64,000 nt of DNA, from positions 62,001 to 126,000 of the forward strand of contig NZ_JBJFZU010000012.1 of NCBI RefSeq assembly GCF_045032955.1, in the 5' to 3' direction. The DNA comes from Ornithinicoccus sp045032955 (GTDB taxonomy: Bacteria; Actinomycetota; Actinomycetes; Actinomycetales; Dermatophilaceae). Shown piece after piece: positions 45,527 to 53,561 of the stretch. A model generated the notes under the pieces. That model worked only from the letters and a program-made list of their open reading frames with translations, had not been told where the DNA came from and searched no databases. The position numbers were made by a program, and so were the translations under genes. Position 1 is the first letter of the stretch, and each line of letters starts with the position of its first letter.

Positions 45527-47134
45527 GTGAGCGAGCAGAGCAGCACGAGCACCCAGGCCGATCGGCTCCGCGAGGGGTATGCCTTCACCGGCCCGAGCAT
45601 CACGCTCGGCGGTGCGGTGGTGGGCCAGGACGTGGTCCCGGAGGCGGTGGTGAGGATCCCGCTGGCCTCGATGAACCGGCACGGGCTGGTCGCCGGGGCG
45701 ACCGGCACCGGCAAGACCGTCACCCTGCAGGTGCTCGCCGAGCAGCTCTCGGACGCCGGGGTCCCGGTCTTCCTGGCCGACGTCAAGGGTGACCTCACCG
45801 GGCTGGCCGGCCCGGCCACGGGAGGCGCGAAGATCGAGGAGCGGATGACCGGCCTGGCGCAGGACTGGACGCCCGCGGCCTACCCCGTCGAGCTGCTCAA
45901 CCTGGGCGGCCACGGCGTCGGCGCCCCGGTGCGTGCCACGGTGACCGGCTTCGGCCCGACCCTGCTGGCCAAGGTGCTGCGGCTGAACAAGACCCAGGAG
46001 TCCAGCCTGGGGCTGGTCTTCCACTGGGCGGACCAGCAGGGCCTGGCGCTGCTCGACCTCAAGGACCTCACCGCCGTCATCCAGCACCTGGTCTCCGACG
46101 AGGGCAAGGGCGACCTCAAGGACCTGGGGGGTCTGGCGACCTCCACCGCCGGGGTGATCCTGCGGGAGCTGGTCGCCCTCTCCGCCGCCGGGGGCGACGT
46201 CTTCTTCGGGGAGCCGGAGTTCGAGCCCGAGGACCTGCTGCGCACCACCGCCGACGGCAAGGGCGTCATCTCGTTGCTGGAGCTGCCGGGCGTGCAGGAC
46301 AAGCCGGTCCTGTTCTCCACCTTCCTCATGTGGCTGCTCGCGGAGCTCTTCGCCGACCTGCCCGAGGTCGGCAACCCGGACAAGCCGAGACTGGTGTTCT
46401 TCTTCGACGAGGCGCACCTGCTCTTCGACGACGCCTCCGACGCCTTCCTCACCGCCGTCGAGCAGGCCGTCCGGCTGATCCGGTCCAAGGGGGTCGGGGT
46501 CTTCTTCGTCACCCAGACGCCCACCGACGTCCCCGACCCGGTGCTCGCCCAGCTCGGCAACCGGGTCCAGCACGCGCTGCGGGCGCACACCCCCAACGAC
46601 GCCAAGGCTCTGCGCGCCACCGTGTCCACCTTCCCGACCAGCGACGACGACCTCGCCGAGGTGCTGACCTCGCTGCGTACCGGCGAGGCGGTCGTCACGG
46701 TGCTCGGTGAGGAGGGGGCACCCACCCCGGTGGCCCGCACCATGCTGCGCGCGCCGCAGGCCCGGATCGGCCCCGCCGACGAGGAGGTGCTGCGCACCGT
46801 GGTGGCCGGCTCGTCGCTGACCGCGAGGTATGGCGAGGCGCTGGACCGCGAGTCCGCGCAGGAGGTCCTGGCGCAGCGGATGCAGGAGACCGCCCGCGCG
46901 CTGGAGCAGGAGGCGCAGCGTACGGCGGCGGAGCGCACCGCCGGCGACCGCGCCGAGGACGACGGGCGGGTTGCTCCACGCCCGTCCCGGGGGAGCCGCC
47001 GCGCCCCGCAGGAGGAGGGGATGATGGACCAGGTGCTGGGCTCCAGCGCCGTCCGGTCGATGCTGCGCTCGGCCGGCACGGTCATCGGCCGCGAGGTCAC
47101 CCGGTCGATCTTCGGGACGCGGCGCCGGCGCTGA
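45527..47134 (+). CDS. HerA-like/DUF853 ATPase
   Basis: A 535-residue FtsK/HerA-superfamily ATPase (DUF853, YjgR-like). Walker A is GATGTGKTVTLQ near residue 60, Walker B is RLVFFFDEAHLLFDDA, and sensor-type motifs are FFVTQTPTDVPDPVLAQLGNRVQHAL. The C-terminal 100 residues are Arg/Glu-rich and end in VIGREVTRSIFGTRRRR. DNA translocation is expected of the superfamily, but the role of DUF853 members is unknown. The GTG is 7 nt after TATTGT. The last 38 bp overlap the 3' end of the convergent LysR gene. Confidence 0.9.
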   Translation: MSEQSSTSTQADRLREGYAFTGPSITLGGAVVGQDVVPEAVVRIPLASMNRHGLVAGATGTGKTVTLQVLAEQLSDAGVPVFLADVKGDLTGLAGPATGGAKIEERMTGLAQDWTPAAYPVELLNLGGHGVGAPVRATVTGFGPTLLAKVLRLNKTQESSLGLVFHWADQQGLALLDLKDLTAVIQHLVSDEGKGDLKDLGGLATSTAGVILRELVALSAAGGDVFFGEPEFEPEDLLRTTADGKGVISLLELPGVQDKPVLFSTFLMWLLAELFADLPEVGNPDKPRLVFFFDEAHLLFDDASDAFLTAVEQAVRLIRSKGVGVFFVTQTPTDVPDPVLAQLGNRVQHALRAHTPNDAKALRATVSTFPTSDDDLAEVLTSLRTGEAVVTVLGEEGAPTPVARTMLRAPQARIGPADEEVLRTVVAGSSLTARYGEALDRESAQEVLAQRMQETARALEQEAQRTAAERTAGDRAEDDGRVAPRPSRGSRRAPQEEGMMDQVLGSSAVRSMLRSAGTVIGREVTRSIFGTRRRR

Positions 47135-48041
47135 GCGCCTCGGCCGCCGCGGCCCGCAGGGCGGCCACGCACACGGTGATCCGTGGGTTGTCCTCCGAAC
47201 CGGCGCGCACCGCCACCAGGATCGTCCGGGCCGGCACCCTCGGGCCGGCCAGGGTGACCCGGACCACGTCGGGGTGCGGCATCACGGTGGCCAGGCGCGG
47301 CACCGCGGCCACCCCGAGACCGGCGGCCACCAGCGCGCTGGTGGCCGCGAACTCCTGGGCGTGGTGCACCACCCGGGGCACGAACCCGGCCGCGCGGGCC
47401 GCCGGGACCAGCTCCAGGAACGCGTCCTGTCCCGGGCGGCCGGTGATCCAGTCCTCGTCGGCCGCGTCCGCGAGGTCCACCGGGCCCGGGCCGGCGAGCC
47501 GGTGCCCACGGTGCACCAGCAGGTCGATCGGGTCGGTCGCGAGCTCGGTGACGCTGACCTGCCGCGGCCGGGTCCCCGCCGCCGTCCTGCCCGCCGCCCC
47601 GACCAGCAGCCCCACGTCGATCGCCCCGGTCTCCAGCTCGCGCAACGGCGTCCCGGAGTAGAGCTCGTGCACCCGCGGCTGCAGCCCCGGGTGGTCCCGG
47701 CGCAGGGACACCACGGCCGGGGCGACGATCGCCGCCAGGGCGGTCGGGAAGGCCCCGATGTCGACCCTGCCGCAGAGCTCGGTCGCGGCCAGGGCCGTCT
47801 CGCCCAGCGCCCGCTCCCACTGGGCATTCATCACCCGGGCGTGCTCGACCAGCCGCTGACCGGCGGGGGTGAGCCGCACCCCGCGGCCCTGCCGCTCGAG
47901 CAGGGTGATGTCCAGGTCCGCCGCGAGCTCCTTGAGCTGCTTGGAGACCCCGGACGGGCTGCGCTGCAGGGCCTCCCCGGCGCCGGTCACCGTGCCGTAC
48001 TCGCTGACGGCGATGAGCAGCTGCAGACGCGGATCGATCAT
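47097..48041 (-). CDS. LysR-family transcriptional regulator
   Basis: A 314-residue regulator with N-terminal winged helix (QLLIAVSEYGTVTGAGEALQRSPSGVSKQLKELAADLDITLLERQG) and a periplasmic-binding-fold effector domain (GRVDIGAFPTALAAIVAPAVV to AGLGVAAVPRLA). The effector is unknown. It is divergent from a DHA2-type exporter with 75 bp between starts and probably controls it. A palindrome overlaps its own start codon (48041-48055), suggesting self-repression. Its 3' end overlaps the convergent ATPase gene by 38 bp. Confidence 0.92.
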   Translation of the reverse strand: MIDPRLQLLIAVSEYGTVTGAGEALQRSPSGVSKQLKELAADLDITLLERQGRGVRLTPAGQRLVEHARVMNAQWERALGETALAATELCGRVDIGAFPTALAAIVAPAVVSLRRDHPGLQPRVHELYSGTPLRELETGAIDVGLLVGAAGRTAAGTRPRQVSVTELATDPIDLLVHRGHRLAGPGPVDLADAADEDWITGRPGQDAFLELVPAARAAGFVPRVVHHAQEFAATSALVAAGLGVAAVPRLATVMPHPDVVRVTLAGPRVPARTILVAVRAGSEDNPRITVCVAALRAAAAEALSAGAASRRSTG

Positions 48042-48092
48042 GCACCCATGGTGCACGGCATACGTGAGTATCGGAACCTGGACCGAACGGTC
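48041..48092. promoter_or_regulatory. Candidate LysR operator sites
   Basis: TGCACC CAT GGTGCA (48041-48055) is a 15-bp dyad on the LysR start codon. Further dyads are ATAC GTGA GTAT (48060-48071) and GACCG AA CGGTC (48081-48092). TAGAAC at 48103 is the likely -10 box for the exporter at 48117. Confidence 0.55.
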
Positions 48093-48116
48093 GTCGGGCG
48101 CGTAGAACCTGGGGGT

Positions 48117-49556
48117 ATGCCCGCTCGCACTCCCTTCTCCACCCCTGGCACCGACCGGCTACGGCTTACCCTGCGGATGAAGGCGACCCTGGTCGTCTTC
48201 GCCGCGGTGATGTTCACCGGCGGGACCGATCTCACCAAGGTCACGGTGGGGCTGCCCCGGATCACGGCCGACCTGTCCGCCGGACCGTTGCAGGGTCTGT
48301 GGATCGCCGACGTCTACGGCCTGGTCGCCGGGGCCCTGCTGCTGCCGGCCGCGGTGCTGGCCGACACGGTGGGCCGCAAGCGTGTCTACCTCGCCGGGCT
48401 GCTGCTGGCGGCGACCACGGCCGCGGTCGCGGCGACCGCCCCCAGCGCCACCGTGCTGGTCCTCGCCCGGGCCGTCCAGGGCGCCAGCAGCGCGATGCTC
48501 ATCGCCGGCACGGTCACCATCATCCGGGTCACCTTCCCCGGGATCCGGCTGCGGGCGGTCGCCTACGGGGTCTGGGCGGCCAGCTTCAGCGTCGGTTCGG
48601 CCTTCGGGCCGCTGGTCGGGGGTGCGCTGGTGGAGTGGGGGCACTGGCGCTGGCTGTTCGCGGTGAATGTCCCGGTGCTGCTGCTGTGCGCCGTCGCCGC
48701 CGCGATGGTCCTGGCGGAGACCCGCAACCCGGACCCGCCGGTCTTCGACCTGCCCAGCGTGCTGGCCTCGGTCAGCGGGGTGGCGCTGGTCGTGGCCGGC
48801 CTGAAGGGGCTGGCCCAGGAGGAGGTGCCGGTGGTGCTGAGCCTGGCCGGCGCCCTGACCGGGGCGCTGCTGCTCGTCCTCTTCGTGCTCCGGCAGCTGC
48901 GGCTGCCGCGGGCCTTCCTCGACGTGCGCCTCTTCCGGCTGCCCTCCTTCACCGCCTCCACCGTGGTCGTCCTCATCGCCAACGGGGCGTTCGCGGGGGT
49001 GCTGTTCGTCCTCACCCAACGCTTCCAGGAGGTGGAGGGGATGACCGCCATCGGTGCCGGCTGGGCGCTCATGCCGCTGGCCCTGGCCAGCGCCCTGGGG
49101 GCCGTCCTCGCACCCCGCGTGCAGGACCTGCTGGCGCCGGAACGGACCCTGATGGTGGGGGTGGGGGCCGCGGCGACCGGGCTGGGGATGCTGGCCCTGG
49201 CCGGTCCCGGCCCCGGGCTCCGGGTCGCCGCCATGGTGGTGCTCGGGCTGGGGACCGGGGTGATCATGACGATCGGGGCCAACCTCATCATGAGCTCGGC
49301 GCCGGAGGACCGGACGGCTGACGCCGGGGCGATCCAGGAGAGCGCCTTCACCATCGGTGCCGGTGCCGGGATCGCCCTGCTCGGGGCGTCGTCGCTGGTG
49401 CTGGCGCGGGTCGGCGAGGGGTCCGTGGACCCGGCCGCGATCTACGGCCCGGGGGCCGACCAGGCGCTCCGCGTGGTGGCCGCCGGGTTCGCACTGGTCT
49501 CTCTGGTCGCGATCTGGCTGCTGCGCCGGGGGACGCACGAGGACCCGGGGCGCTGA
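48117..49556 (+). CDS. MFS transporter, DHA2 (14-helix) drug exporter type
   Basis: A 479-residue exporter with about 14 predicted helices, of the QacA/SmvA-like DHA2 family. The phrases DLTKVTVGLPRITADLSAGPLQGLWIADVYGLVAGALLLPA and DTVGRKRVYLAGL (motif A), RAVQGASSAMLIAGTVTIIR and ASFSVGSAFGPLVGGALVEWGHWRWLFAVNVP (motif C) are diagnostic. It likely exports cationic drugs by proton antiport under LysR control. The ATG is 8 nt after TAGAAC. The stop lies inside a terminator hairpin. Confidence 0.92.
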   Translation: MPARTPFSTPGTDRLRLTLRMKATLVVFAAVMFTGGTDLTKVTVGLPRITADLSAGPLQGLWIADVYGLVAGALLLPAAVLADTVGRKRVYLAGLLLAATTAAVAATAPSATVLVLARAVQGASSAMLIAGTVTIIRVTFPGIRLRAVAYGVWAASFSVGSAFGPLVGGALVEWGHWRWLFAVNVPVLLLCAVAAAMVLAETRNPDPPVFDLPSVLASVSGVALVVAGLKGLAQEEVPVVLSLAGALTGALLLVLFVLRQLRLPRAFLDVRLFRLPSFTASTVVVLIANGAFAGVLFVLTQRFQEVEGMTAIGAGWALMPLALASALGAVLAPRVQDLLAPERTLMVGVGAAATGLGMLALAGPGPGLRVAAMVVLGLGTGVIMTIGANLIMSSAPEDRTADAGAIQESAFTIGAGAGIALLGASSLVLARVGEGSVDPAAIYGPGADQALRVVAAGFALVSLVAIWLLRRGTHEDPGR

Positions 49557-49571
49557 TCGCGCCCCGGGTCC
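49541..49571. terminator. Hairpin terminator overlapping the MFS stop codon
   Basis: A perfect 13-bp stem (GGACCCGGGGCGC and its complement) with a 5-nt loop TGATC. The MFS TGA falls in the loop, so the hairpin spans the gene end. A tRNA-Ser on the other strand follows. Confidence 0.75.
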
Positions 49572-49596
49572 TGGTGCCGGCGTCGTGACGCCTCGG

Positions 49597-49681
49597 CGGA
49601 GGATGGGGGATTCGAACCCCCGAGGGTTTTATCCCAACTCGCTTTCCAAGCGAGCGCACTAGGCCACTATGCGAATCCTCC
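49597..49681 (-). tRNA. tRNA-Ser (GGA)
   Basis: On the minus strand: acceptor GGAGGAT/ATCCTCC, anticodon stem CTCGC/GCGAG with loop TTGGAAA (anticodon GGA), a long variable arm (TTGGGA to CCCTCG) and a GGTTCGAATCC T-loop. It reads UCC/UCU. CCA is not encoded. Confidence 0.95.
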
Positions 49682-49741
49682 GCCGGAGACGATACCCGAG
49701 AGCCCTCGGGGCAGCCAAAACCGTGCCTGCCGGCGGACGGC

Positions 49742-49771
49742 TTGGAAGGCGCCGGTCCCAGGTCCTAGACT
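49742..49771 (+). promoter_or_regulatory. Promoter of the SRP RNA gene
   Basis: TTGGAA at 49742 (-35) and TAGACT at 49766 (-10) are 18 bp apart, with the RNA start expected near 49778-49781. This is one of few places in the window with both boxes visible. Confidence 0.7.
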
Positions 49772-49779
49772 GGTCCACG

Positions 49780-49867
49780 GACCCCTCGTGCGGTGGTACC
49801 TCGGTGAACTCCCCCAGGGCAGGAATGCAGCAAGGGCAGCCGAGCTCTTCCAGGTGCGCGAGGGGTT
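49780..49867 (+). ncRNA. ffs: Signal recognition particle RNA, small (4.5S) type
   Basis: The conserved SRP core is present: GGCAGGAATGCAGCAAGGGC, with the CCAGGTGCGCG arm. The ends pair as ACCCCTCGTGC with GCGCGAGGGGT (one G-U), giving a single long hairpin of about 88 nt without Alu domain. It binds Ffh for co-translational membrane targeting. Boundaries are set by the closing stem and are accurate to a few bases. It lies between tRNA-Ser (GGA) and arcA. Confidence 0.92.
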
Positions 49868-49937
49868 CTTCATGCCCTGCCGTGCCGGGTCGGTGCGTGG
49901 CAGGATGACCGGCACCAGTCCGCGAAAGGATCCCGCC

Positions 49938-51173
49938 ATGAGCTACCACGTCGGTTCCGAGGTCGGCCGTCTGCGCCAGGTGATCGTCCACCGGCCGGGG
50001 CTCGAGATGCACCGGCTGACGCCGGACAACAAGGACCGCTACCTCTTCGACGAGATCCTCTGGGTCGAGCGGGCGCAGGCCGAGCACGACTACTTCGTCC
50101 AGGTGATGACCGAGCGCGGCGTCACCGTGCACCACTTCGACACCCTGCTGCGGGAGGCGCTGGCGGTGCCCGCGGCCCGCGACCACGTGCTGGACCACAG
50201 CCTCGACGAGCGGCACGTCGGCCCGCAGGCCGCGCAGGAGCTGCGGGTGATGTTCGACGAGATGGACGACGCGGAGCTGACCACCCACCTCATCGGGGGG
50301 ATCACCAAGGCCGAGGTGCTGGCCAGGATCGGCAGCCCGCGCTCCGTCGTCGTCGACCAGCTCGGCCTGCACGACTCGGTGCTCGCGCCGCTGCCCAACC
50401 ACCTCTTCACCCGGGACACCTCCGCCTGGGTCTACGGCGGCGTCGCCGTCAACTCGATGCACAAGAAGGCGCGGCGCCGGGAGACGGTGCACTACGACGC
50501 GATCTACCGGTACCACCCGATGTTCGCGGGGTCCGGGACGCGGTGGTGGAGCCACGGGATCGAGGACGGACCGGCCACCGCCGAGGGCGGGGACATCCTG
50601 GTGCCCGGCAACGGGGTGGTGCTGGTGGGTCTGTCGGAGCGGACCACCACGATGGGGGTGGAGCGGCTGGCCCGCACCATCCTCGCCGCCGGCGACGCGC
50701 ATACCGTGGTGGCGCTGGACATGCCCAAGGCGCGGGCGGTCATGCACCTGGACACCGTGATGACGATGGTCGACCAGGAGACCTTCACCCGCTACACCGG
50801 CCTGCCCGACCTCACCTCCTGGACGATGACCGCCGGTGACGAGGTGGACGGCGAGCTCCAGCTGGTCATCGAGCGGCACCAGCCGGAGAAGATGGAGCAG
50901 GTGATCGCCCACTCCCTGGGCCTGGAGAAGCTGCGGGTCCTCGCCGCGGACCAGGACCCGCGGGCGGCGGCGCGGGAGCAGTGGGACGACGGCTGCAACG
51001 TGCTGGCGCTGGAGCCCGGGGTGGTCGTCGGCTACGAGCGCAACACCGTCACCAACGGCTACCTGCGCCGGCAAGGCGTCGAGGTGCTGGAGATCGGCGG
51101 CTCCGAGCTGGGTCGGGGGCGCGGCGGTCCGCGGTGCATGTCCTGCCCGATCGAGCGCGACCCGGTCGGCTGA
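49938..51173 (+). CDS. arcA: Arginine deiminase
   Basis: A 411-residue guanidino hydrolase that turns arginine into citrulline and ammonia. Visible are the substrate-binding LGLHDSVLAPLPNHLFTRDTSAWV (RD motif near residue 155), the catalytic His region TVVALDMPKARAVMHLDTVMTMVD and the nucleophile Cys in GRGRGGPRCMSCPIERDP at the end. The ATG follows AAAGGA by 8 nt; the longer open frame runs through the SRP RNA and is rejected. No arcB or arcC is adjacent, so the ATP-yielding pathway is not complete here. The stop overlaps the next gene by one base (TGATG). Confidence 0.95.
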   Translation: MSYHVGSEVGRLRQVIVHRPGLEMHRLTPDNKDRYLFDEILWVERAQAEHDYFVQVMTERGVTVHHFDTLLREALAVPAARDHVLDHSLDERHVGPQAAQELRVMFDEMDDAELTTHLIGGITKAEVLARIGSPRSVVVDQLGLHDSVLAPLPNHLFTRDTSAWVYGGVAVNSMHKKARRRETVHYDAIYRYHPMFAGSGTRWWSHGIEDGPATAEGGDILVPGNGVVLVGLSERTTTMGVERLARTILAAGDAHTVVALDMPKARAVMHLDTVMTMVDQETFTRYTGLPDLTSWTMTAGDEVDGELQLVIERHQPEKMEQVIAHSLGLEKLRVLAADQDPRAAAREQWDDGCNVLALEPGVVVGYERNTVTNGYLRRQGVEVLEIGGSELGRGRGGPRCMSCPIERDPVG

Positions 51174-51541
51174 TGCCGGCCCGACGCCGCGTCGACGTCG
51201 CCGACGGCGAGCAGGCGCTGGCCGCCTGGGAGGCGCTGCAGCCGGGGGAGGAGCTGGGGCGCGGGGTGCTGGCCACCGCGGTGCGCTACGCCATGGAGGA
51301 GCTGGTCGCGCGGGCCCCCGGCCGCTCGGTCGAGGTGCGGGTGCCCCCGTATGCCGCGGCGCAGGTGATCGAGGGGCCGCGGCACACCCGGGGCACCCCG
51401 ACCAACGTCATCGAGACCGACCCGCAGACCTGGCTGGAGCTGGTGACCGGCCGCACCACATGGCCGGCGGCGGTGGCCGACGGCACCGTCCGGGCCTCCG
51501 GGCAGCGGGCCGACCTCACGGCATACCTGCCGCTGCGGTAG
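51173..51541 (+). CDS. Sterol carrier family protein
   Basis: A 122-residue protein of the small actinobacterial SCP2-like group (as Rv0807 upstream of purF in M. tuberculosis). It opens PARRRVDVADGEQALAAWEAL and shows VEVRVPPYAAAQVIEGPRHTRGTPTNVIETDPQTWLELVTGRTTW with GTVRASGQRADLTAYLPL, matching the SCP2 fold end. Ligand unknown. The ATG overlaps the arcA stop by one base. The usual neighbour purF lies 15 kb... further along at 56637, about 5 kb away. Confidence 0.85.
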   Translation: MPARRRVDVADGEQALAAWEALQPGEELGRGVLATAVRYAMEELVARAPGRSVEVRVPPYAAAQVIEGPRHTRGTPTNVIETDPQTWLELVTGRTTWPAAVADGTVRASGQRADLTAYLPLR

Positions 51542-51544
51542 CAC

Positions 51545-52174
51545 TCAGCCAGCGCCGTCGCCACCAGCGCCGTCGTCGCTCGCCGGGAGCGGGAAGACCT
51601 GCTGGTAGAGCTTCACCATCCGCCGCCCCTCGCCCTGCCCGGCGTCCCGGGCGGCCTTGGCCCGGTCCAGGTGCTCGCGCAGCACCTCGGCCAGGGCGTC
51701 GGAGAGCGACTCCACCTCGCTCACCGTCAGCAGGGTGGTGACCTCGTTCGACAGCGAGGCCGCCGCCCAGCCCGGGTCCTCGTCGTCCATCCGGTCGACC
51801 CACTCCTGCAGCCGGGCGGTCCGGGTCCGCAGCTGGTGGTGCATCACCGCCTGGGCGGCCGTCCGCGTCCCGTCGTCCGCGTCGCCGGCCGCGACCTCGG
51901 GGCCGAAGGAGAAGCCGACGGCCACCCACCAGCGCTCGCGTGCCGAGCCGCGCCCGGTCTCCTCCTCGACCAGCCCGTGCCGCTCGAGCTGGCGCAGGTG
52001 GTAGCTCGTCTGCCCCGTGCTCTCGCCCATCGCCCGGGCCAGCATCGAGGCGGTCGCGGCGCCGTGGTCCTTGAGGTGGTCGTACATCCGCATCCGCAGC
52101 GGGTGGGCGAACGCCTTGAGGGTCGCGGCGTCGACGGATCGGGCGGTGACGGCGGAGGCCTTGCGCTCGGTCAT
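51545..52174 (-). CDS. ArsR-type helix-turn-helix regulator
   Basis: A 209-residue regulator with an ArsR-like winged helix near the N-terminus (LKAFAHPLRMRMYDHLKDHGAATASMLARAMGESTGQTSYHLRQLERHGLVEE) and a C-terminal helical domain of unknown ligand. The ATG at 52174 (MTERKAS) is chosen over upstream starts that would cross the operator. It is divergent from an MFS exporter; a 48-bp nested dyad fills the gap. The stop lies 3 bp after the convergent sterol-carrier gene ends. Confidence 0.9.
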   Translation of the reverse strand: MTERKASAVTARSVDAATLKAFAHPLRMRMYDHLKDHGAATASMLARAMGESTGQTSYHLRQLERHGLVEEETGRGSARERWWVAVGFSFGPEVAAGDADDGTRTAAQAVMHHQLRTRTARLQEWVDRMDDEDPGWAAASLSNEVTTLLTVSEVESLSDALAEVLREHLDRAKAARDAGQGEGRRMVKLYQQVFPLPASDDGAGGDGAG

Positions 52175-52175
52175 G

Positions 52176-52223
52176 GTGCAGAGGTACCTTTGCAAAGAGT
52201 TGTTTGCATAACTTCTTCTGCAC
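52176..52223. promoter_or_regulatory. Nested dyad operator between ArsR and MFS genes
   Basis: TGCAAA (52191) N6 TTTGCA (52203) and outer arms GTGCAGA (52176) and TCTGCAC (52217) share exactly the same centre, 52199.5. The region is the most AT-rich nearby. The MFS ATG at 52244 has an AGGGGAG ribosome site, so this transcript is leadered. Confidence 0.75.
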
Positions 52224-52243
52224 TGAGCATAGGGGAGCACGCC

Positions 52244-53530
52244 ATGACCGGCACCACCACCACGCCGAGGAGCACCGGGTCGCCGCTGGGGCGCCCGTTC
52301 GGCAGCCACCTGTCCGCCGTCGGCCTGGCCAACCTCGCCGACGGGGTCGTCCAGATCGGGGTGCCGCTGCTGGCGGTCACGTTGACCCGGTCACCGCTGC
52401 TGATGGGGGTGCTGACGGCCGCGGTGTGGCTCCCGTGGCTGGTGTGCGGCATCCCCGCAGGTGTCCTGGTCGACCGTTGGGACCGTCGCCGGACGATGAT
52501 CTGCAGCCTGCTGGTCCGCGCGGCACTGCTCGGCGGGGTCGCGCTGCTCGCGTGGGCCGACCTCCTCACCATCGGGGTGCTCATCGTGCTCGCGCTCGGC
52601 TACGGTGTCACCGAGGTCTTCGCCGACCTGGCCGCCGCCGCCCAGGTGCCGGCGCTGGTGGGGCGCGACGCGGGACGGCTGCGCCGGGCGAACTCCCGAC
52701 TGCTGGCGGTGCAGCACTTCTGCAACGGCTTCGCCGGGCCGCCGCTGGCCGGGATCCTGGTGGCACTGGGGGCCGCCTGGCTGGTCGGGACCTCCGCACT
52801 GGTCGCCGTCGCCGCGGTGCTGGCCCTCGCGCTCGGGCTGCGTGGCCGGTATGCCGCGAGCCGGCCCGAGGCGGAGAGCGCCGGGACCCGGTGGGCCGAG
52901 CTGACCTCGGGGATGCGCACCCTGTGGGCCCACCCGGTGCTGCGTCCGCTGGCCCTGGCCGCAGGGCTGTGGAACTTCGCGTCCACCGCCTTCAGCGCGG
53001 TGATCATCCTGTGGATGGTCGGCCCGGAGTCCGTCGGGGGTCTGTCCCCGCAGCTGTTCTCGCTGGTCATGGTGGCGCTCCCGGCCGGGGCGCTGCTCGG
53101 CAGCATGGTGGCCGGACGGCTGCTGCGGCGGTGGTCCGAGATGAGCGTCCTGGTCGTCTGCTGGGGGCTCAACGGCGTCCTCAACCTGATGCCGCTGCTG
53201 TGGCCCACGGCCTGGGGCCTGGCGATCTTCCTGCTGGGCGTCGGGCCGCTCGGGGTGGTCGGCAACATCGTCTCCGGGTCGATCCGACCGCGGATGGTCC
53301 AGGACCACGTGCTGGGCCGGGTCGGCGGCGCCTCCCGGGTGCTGGTCTTCGGGGCGATGCCGCTGGGTGCCCTGGCAGGCGGCCAGGTCGCCGAGCTCTT
53401 CGGCATCCCGGTGGTGCTGGTGGGGGTGGCCTCGGTGATGCTGCTGGCCACCCTGCTGGTCGGCGCCACCGTCCCGCAGTCGCTCGTGGACGCGCACGAG
53501 CTCGAGCCGGAGCGCGCACCGGTCGGCTGA
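52244..53530 (+). CDS. MFS transporter (enterobactin/multidrug exporter-like)
   Basis: A 428-residue 12-helix exporter of the MFS_3/EntS-like group. Motifs are LADGVVQIGVPLLAVTLTRSPLLMGVLTAAVWLPWLVCGIPAGVLVDRWDRRRTM and LRRANSRLLAVQHFCNGFAGPPLAGILV, typical of this subfamily. It is controlled by the divergent ArsR-type regulator. Substrate may be a drug or siderophore; sequence does not decide. Confidence 0.92.
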   Translation: MTGTTTTPRSTGSPLGRPFGSHLSAVGLANLADGVVQIGVPLLAVTLTRSPLLMGVLTAAVWLPWLVCGIPAGVLVDRWDRRRTMICSLLVRAALLGGVALLAWADLLTIGVLIVLALGYGVTEVFADLAAAAQVPALVGRDAGRLRRANSRLLAVQHFCNGFAGPPLAGILVALGAAWLVGTSALVAVAAVLALALGLRGRYAASRPEAESAGTRWAELTSGMRTLWAHPVLRPLALAAGLWNFASTAFSAVIILWMVGPESVGGLSPQLFSLVMVALPAGALLGSMVAGRLLRRWSEMSVLVVCWGLNGVLNLMPLLWPTAWGLAIFLLGVGPLGVVGNIVSGSIRPRMVQDHVLGRVGGASRVLVFGAMPLGALAGGQVAELFGIPVVLVGVASVMLLATLLVGATVPQSLVDAHELEPERAPVG

Positions 53531-53561
53531 GGCGGGACCGCTCGCGTTAGCCTCGGCTCCC

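Noticed and set aside
49788..49937. Longer arcA with a start at 49788
   Set aside because: The extension would translate through the SRP RNA gene; the ATG at 49938 has a ribosome site and gives the normal length.
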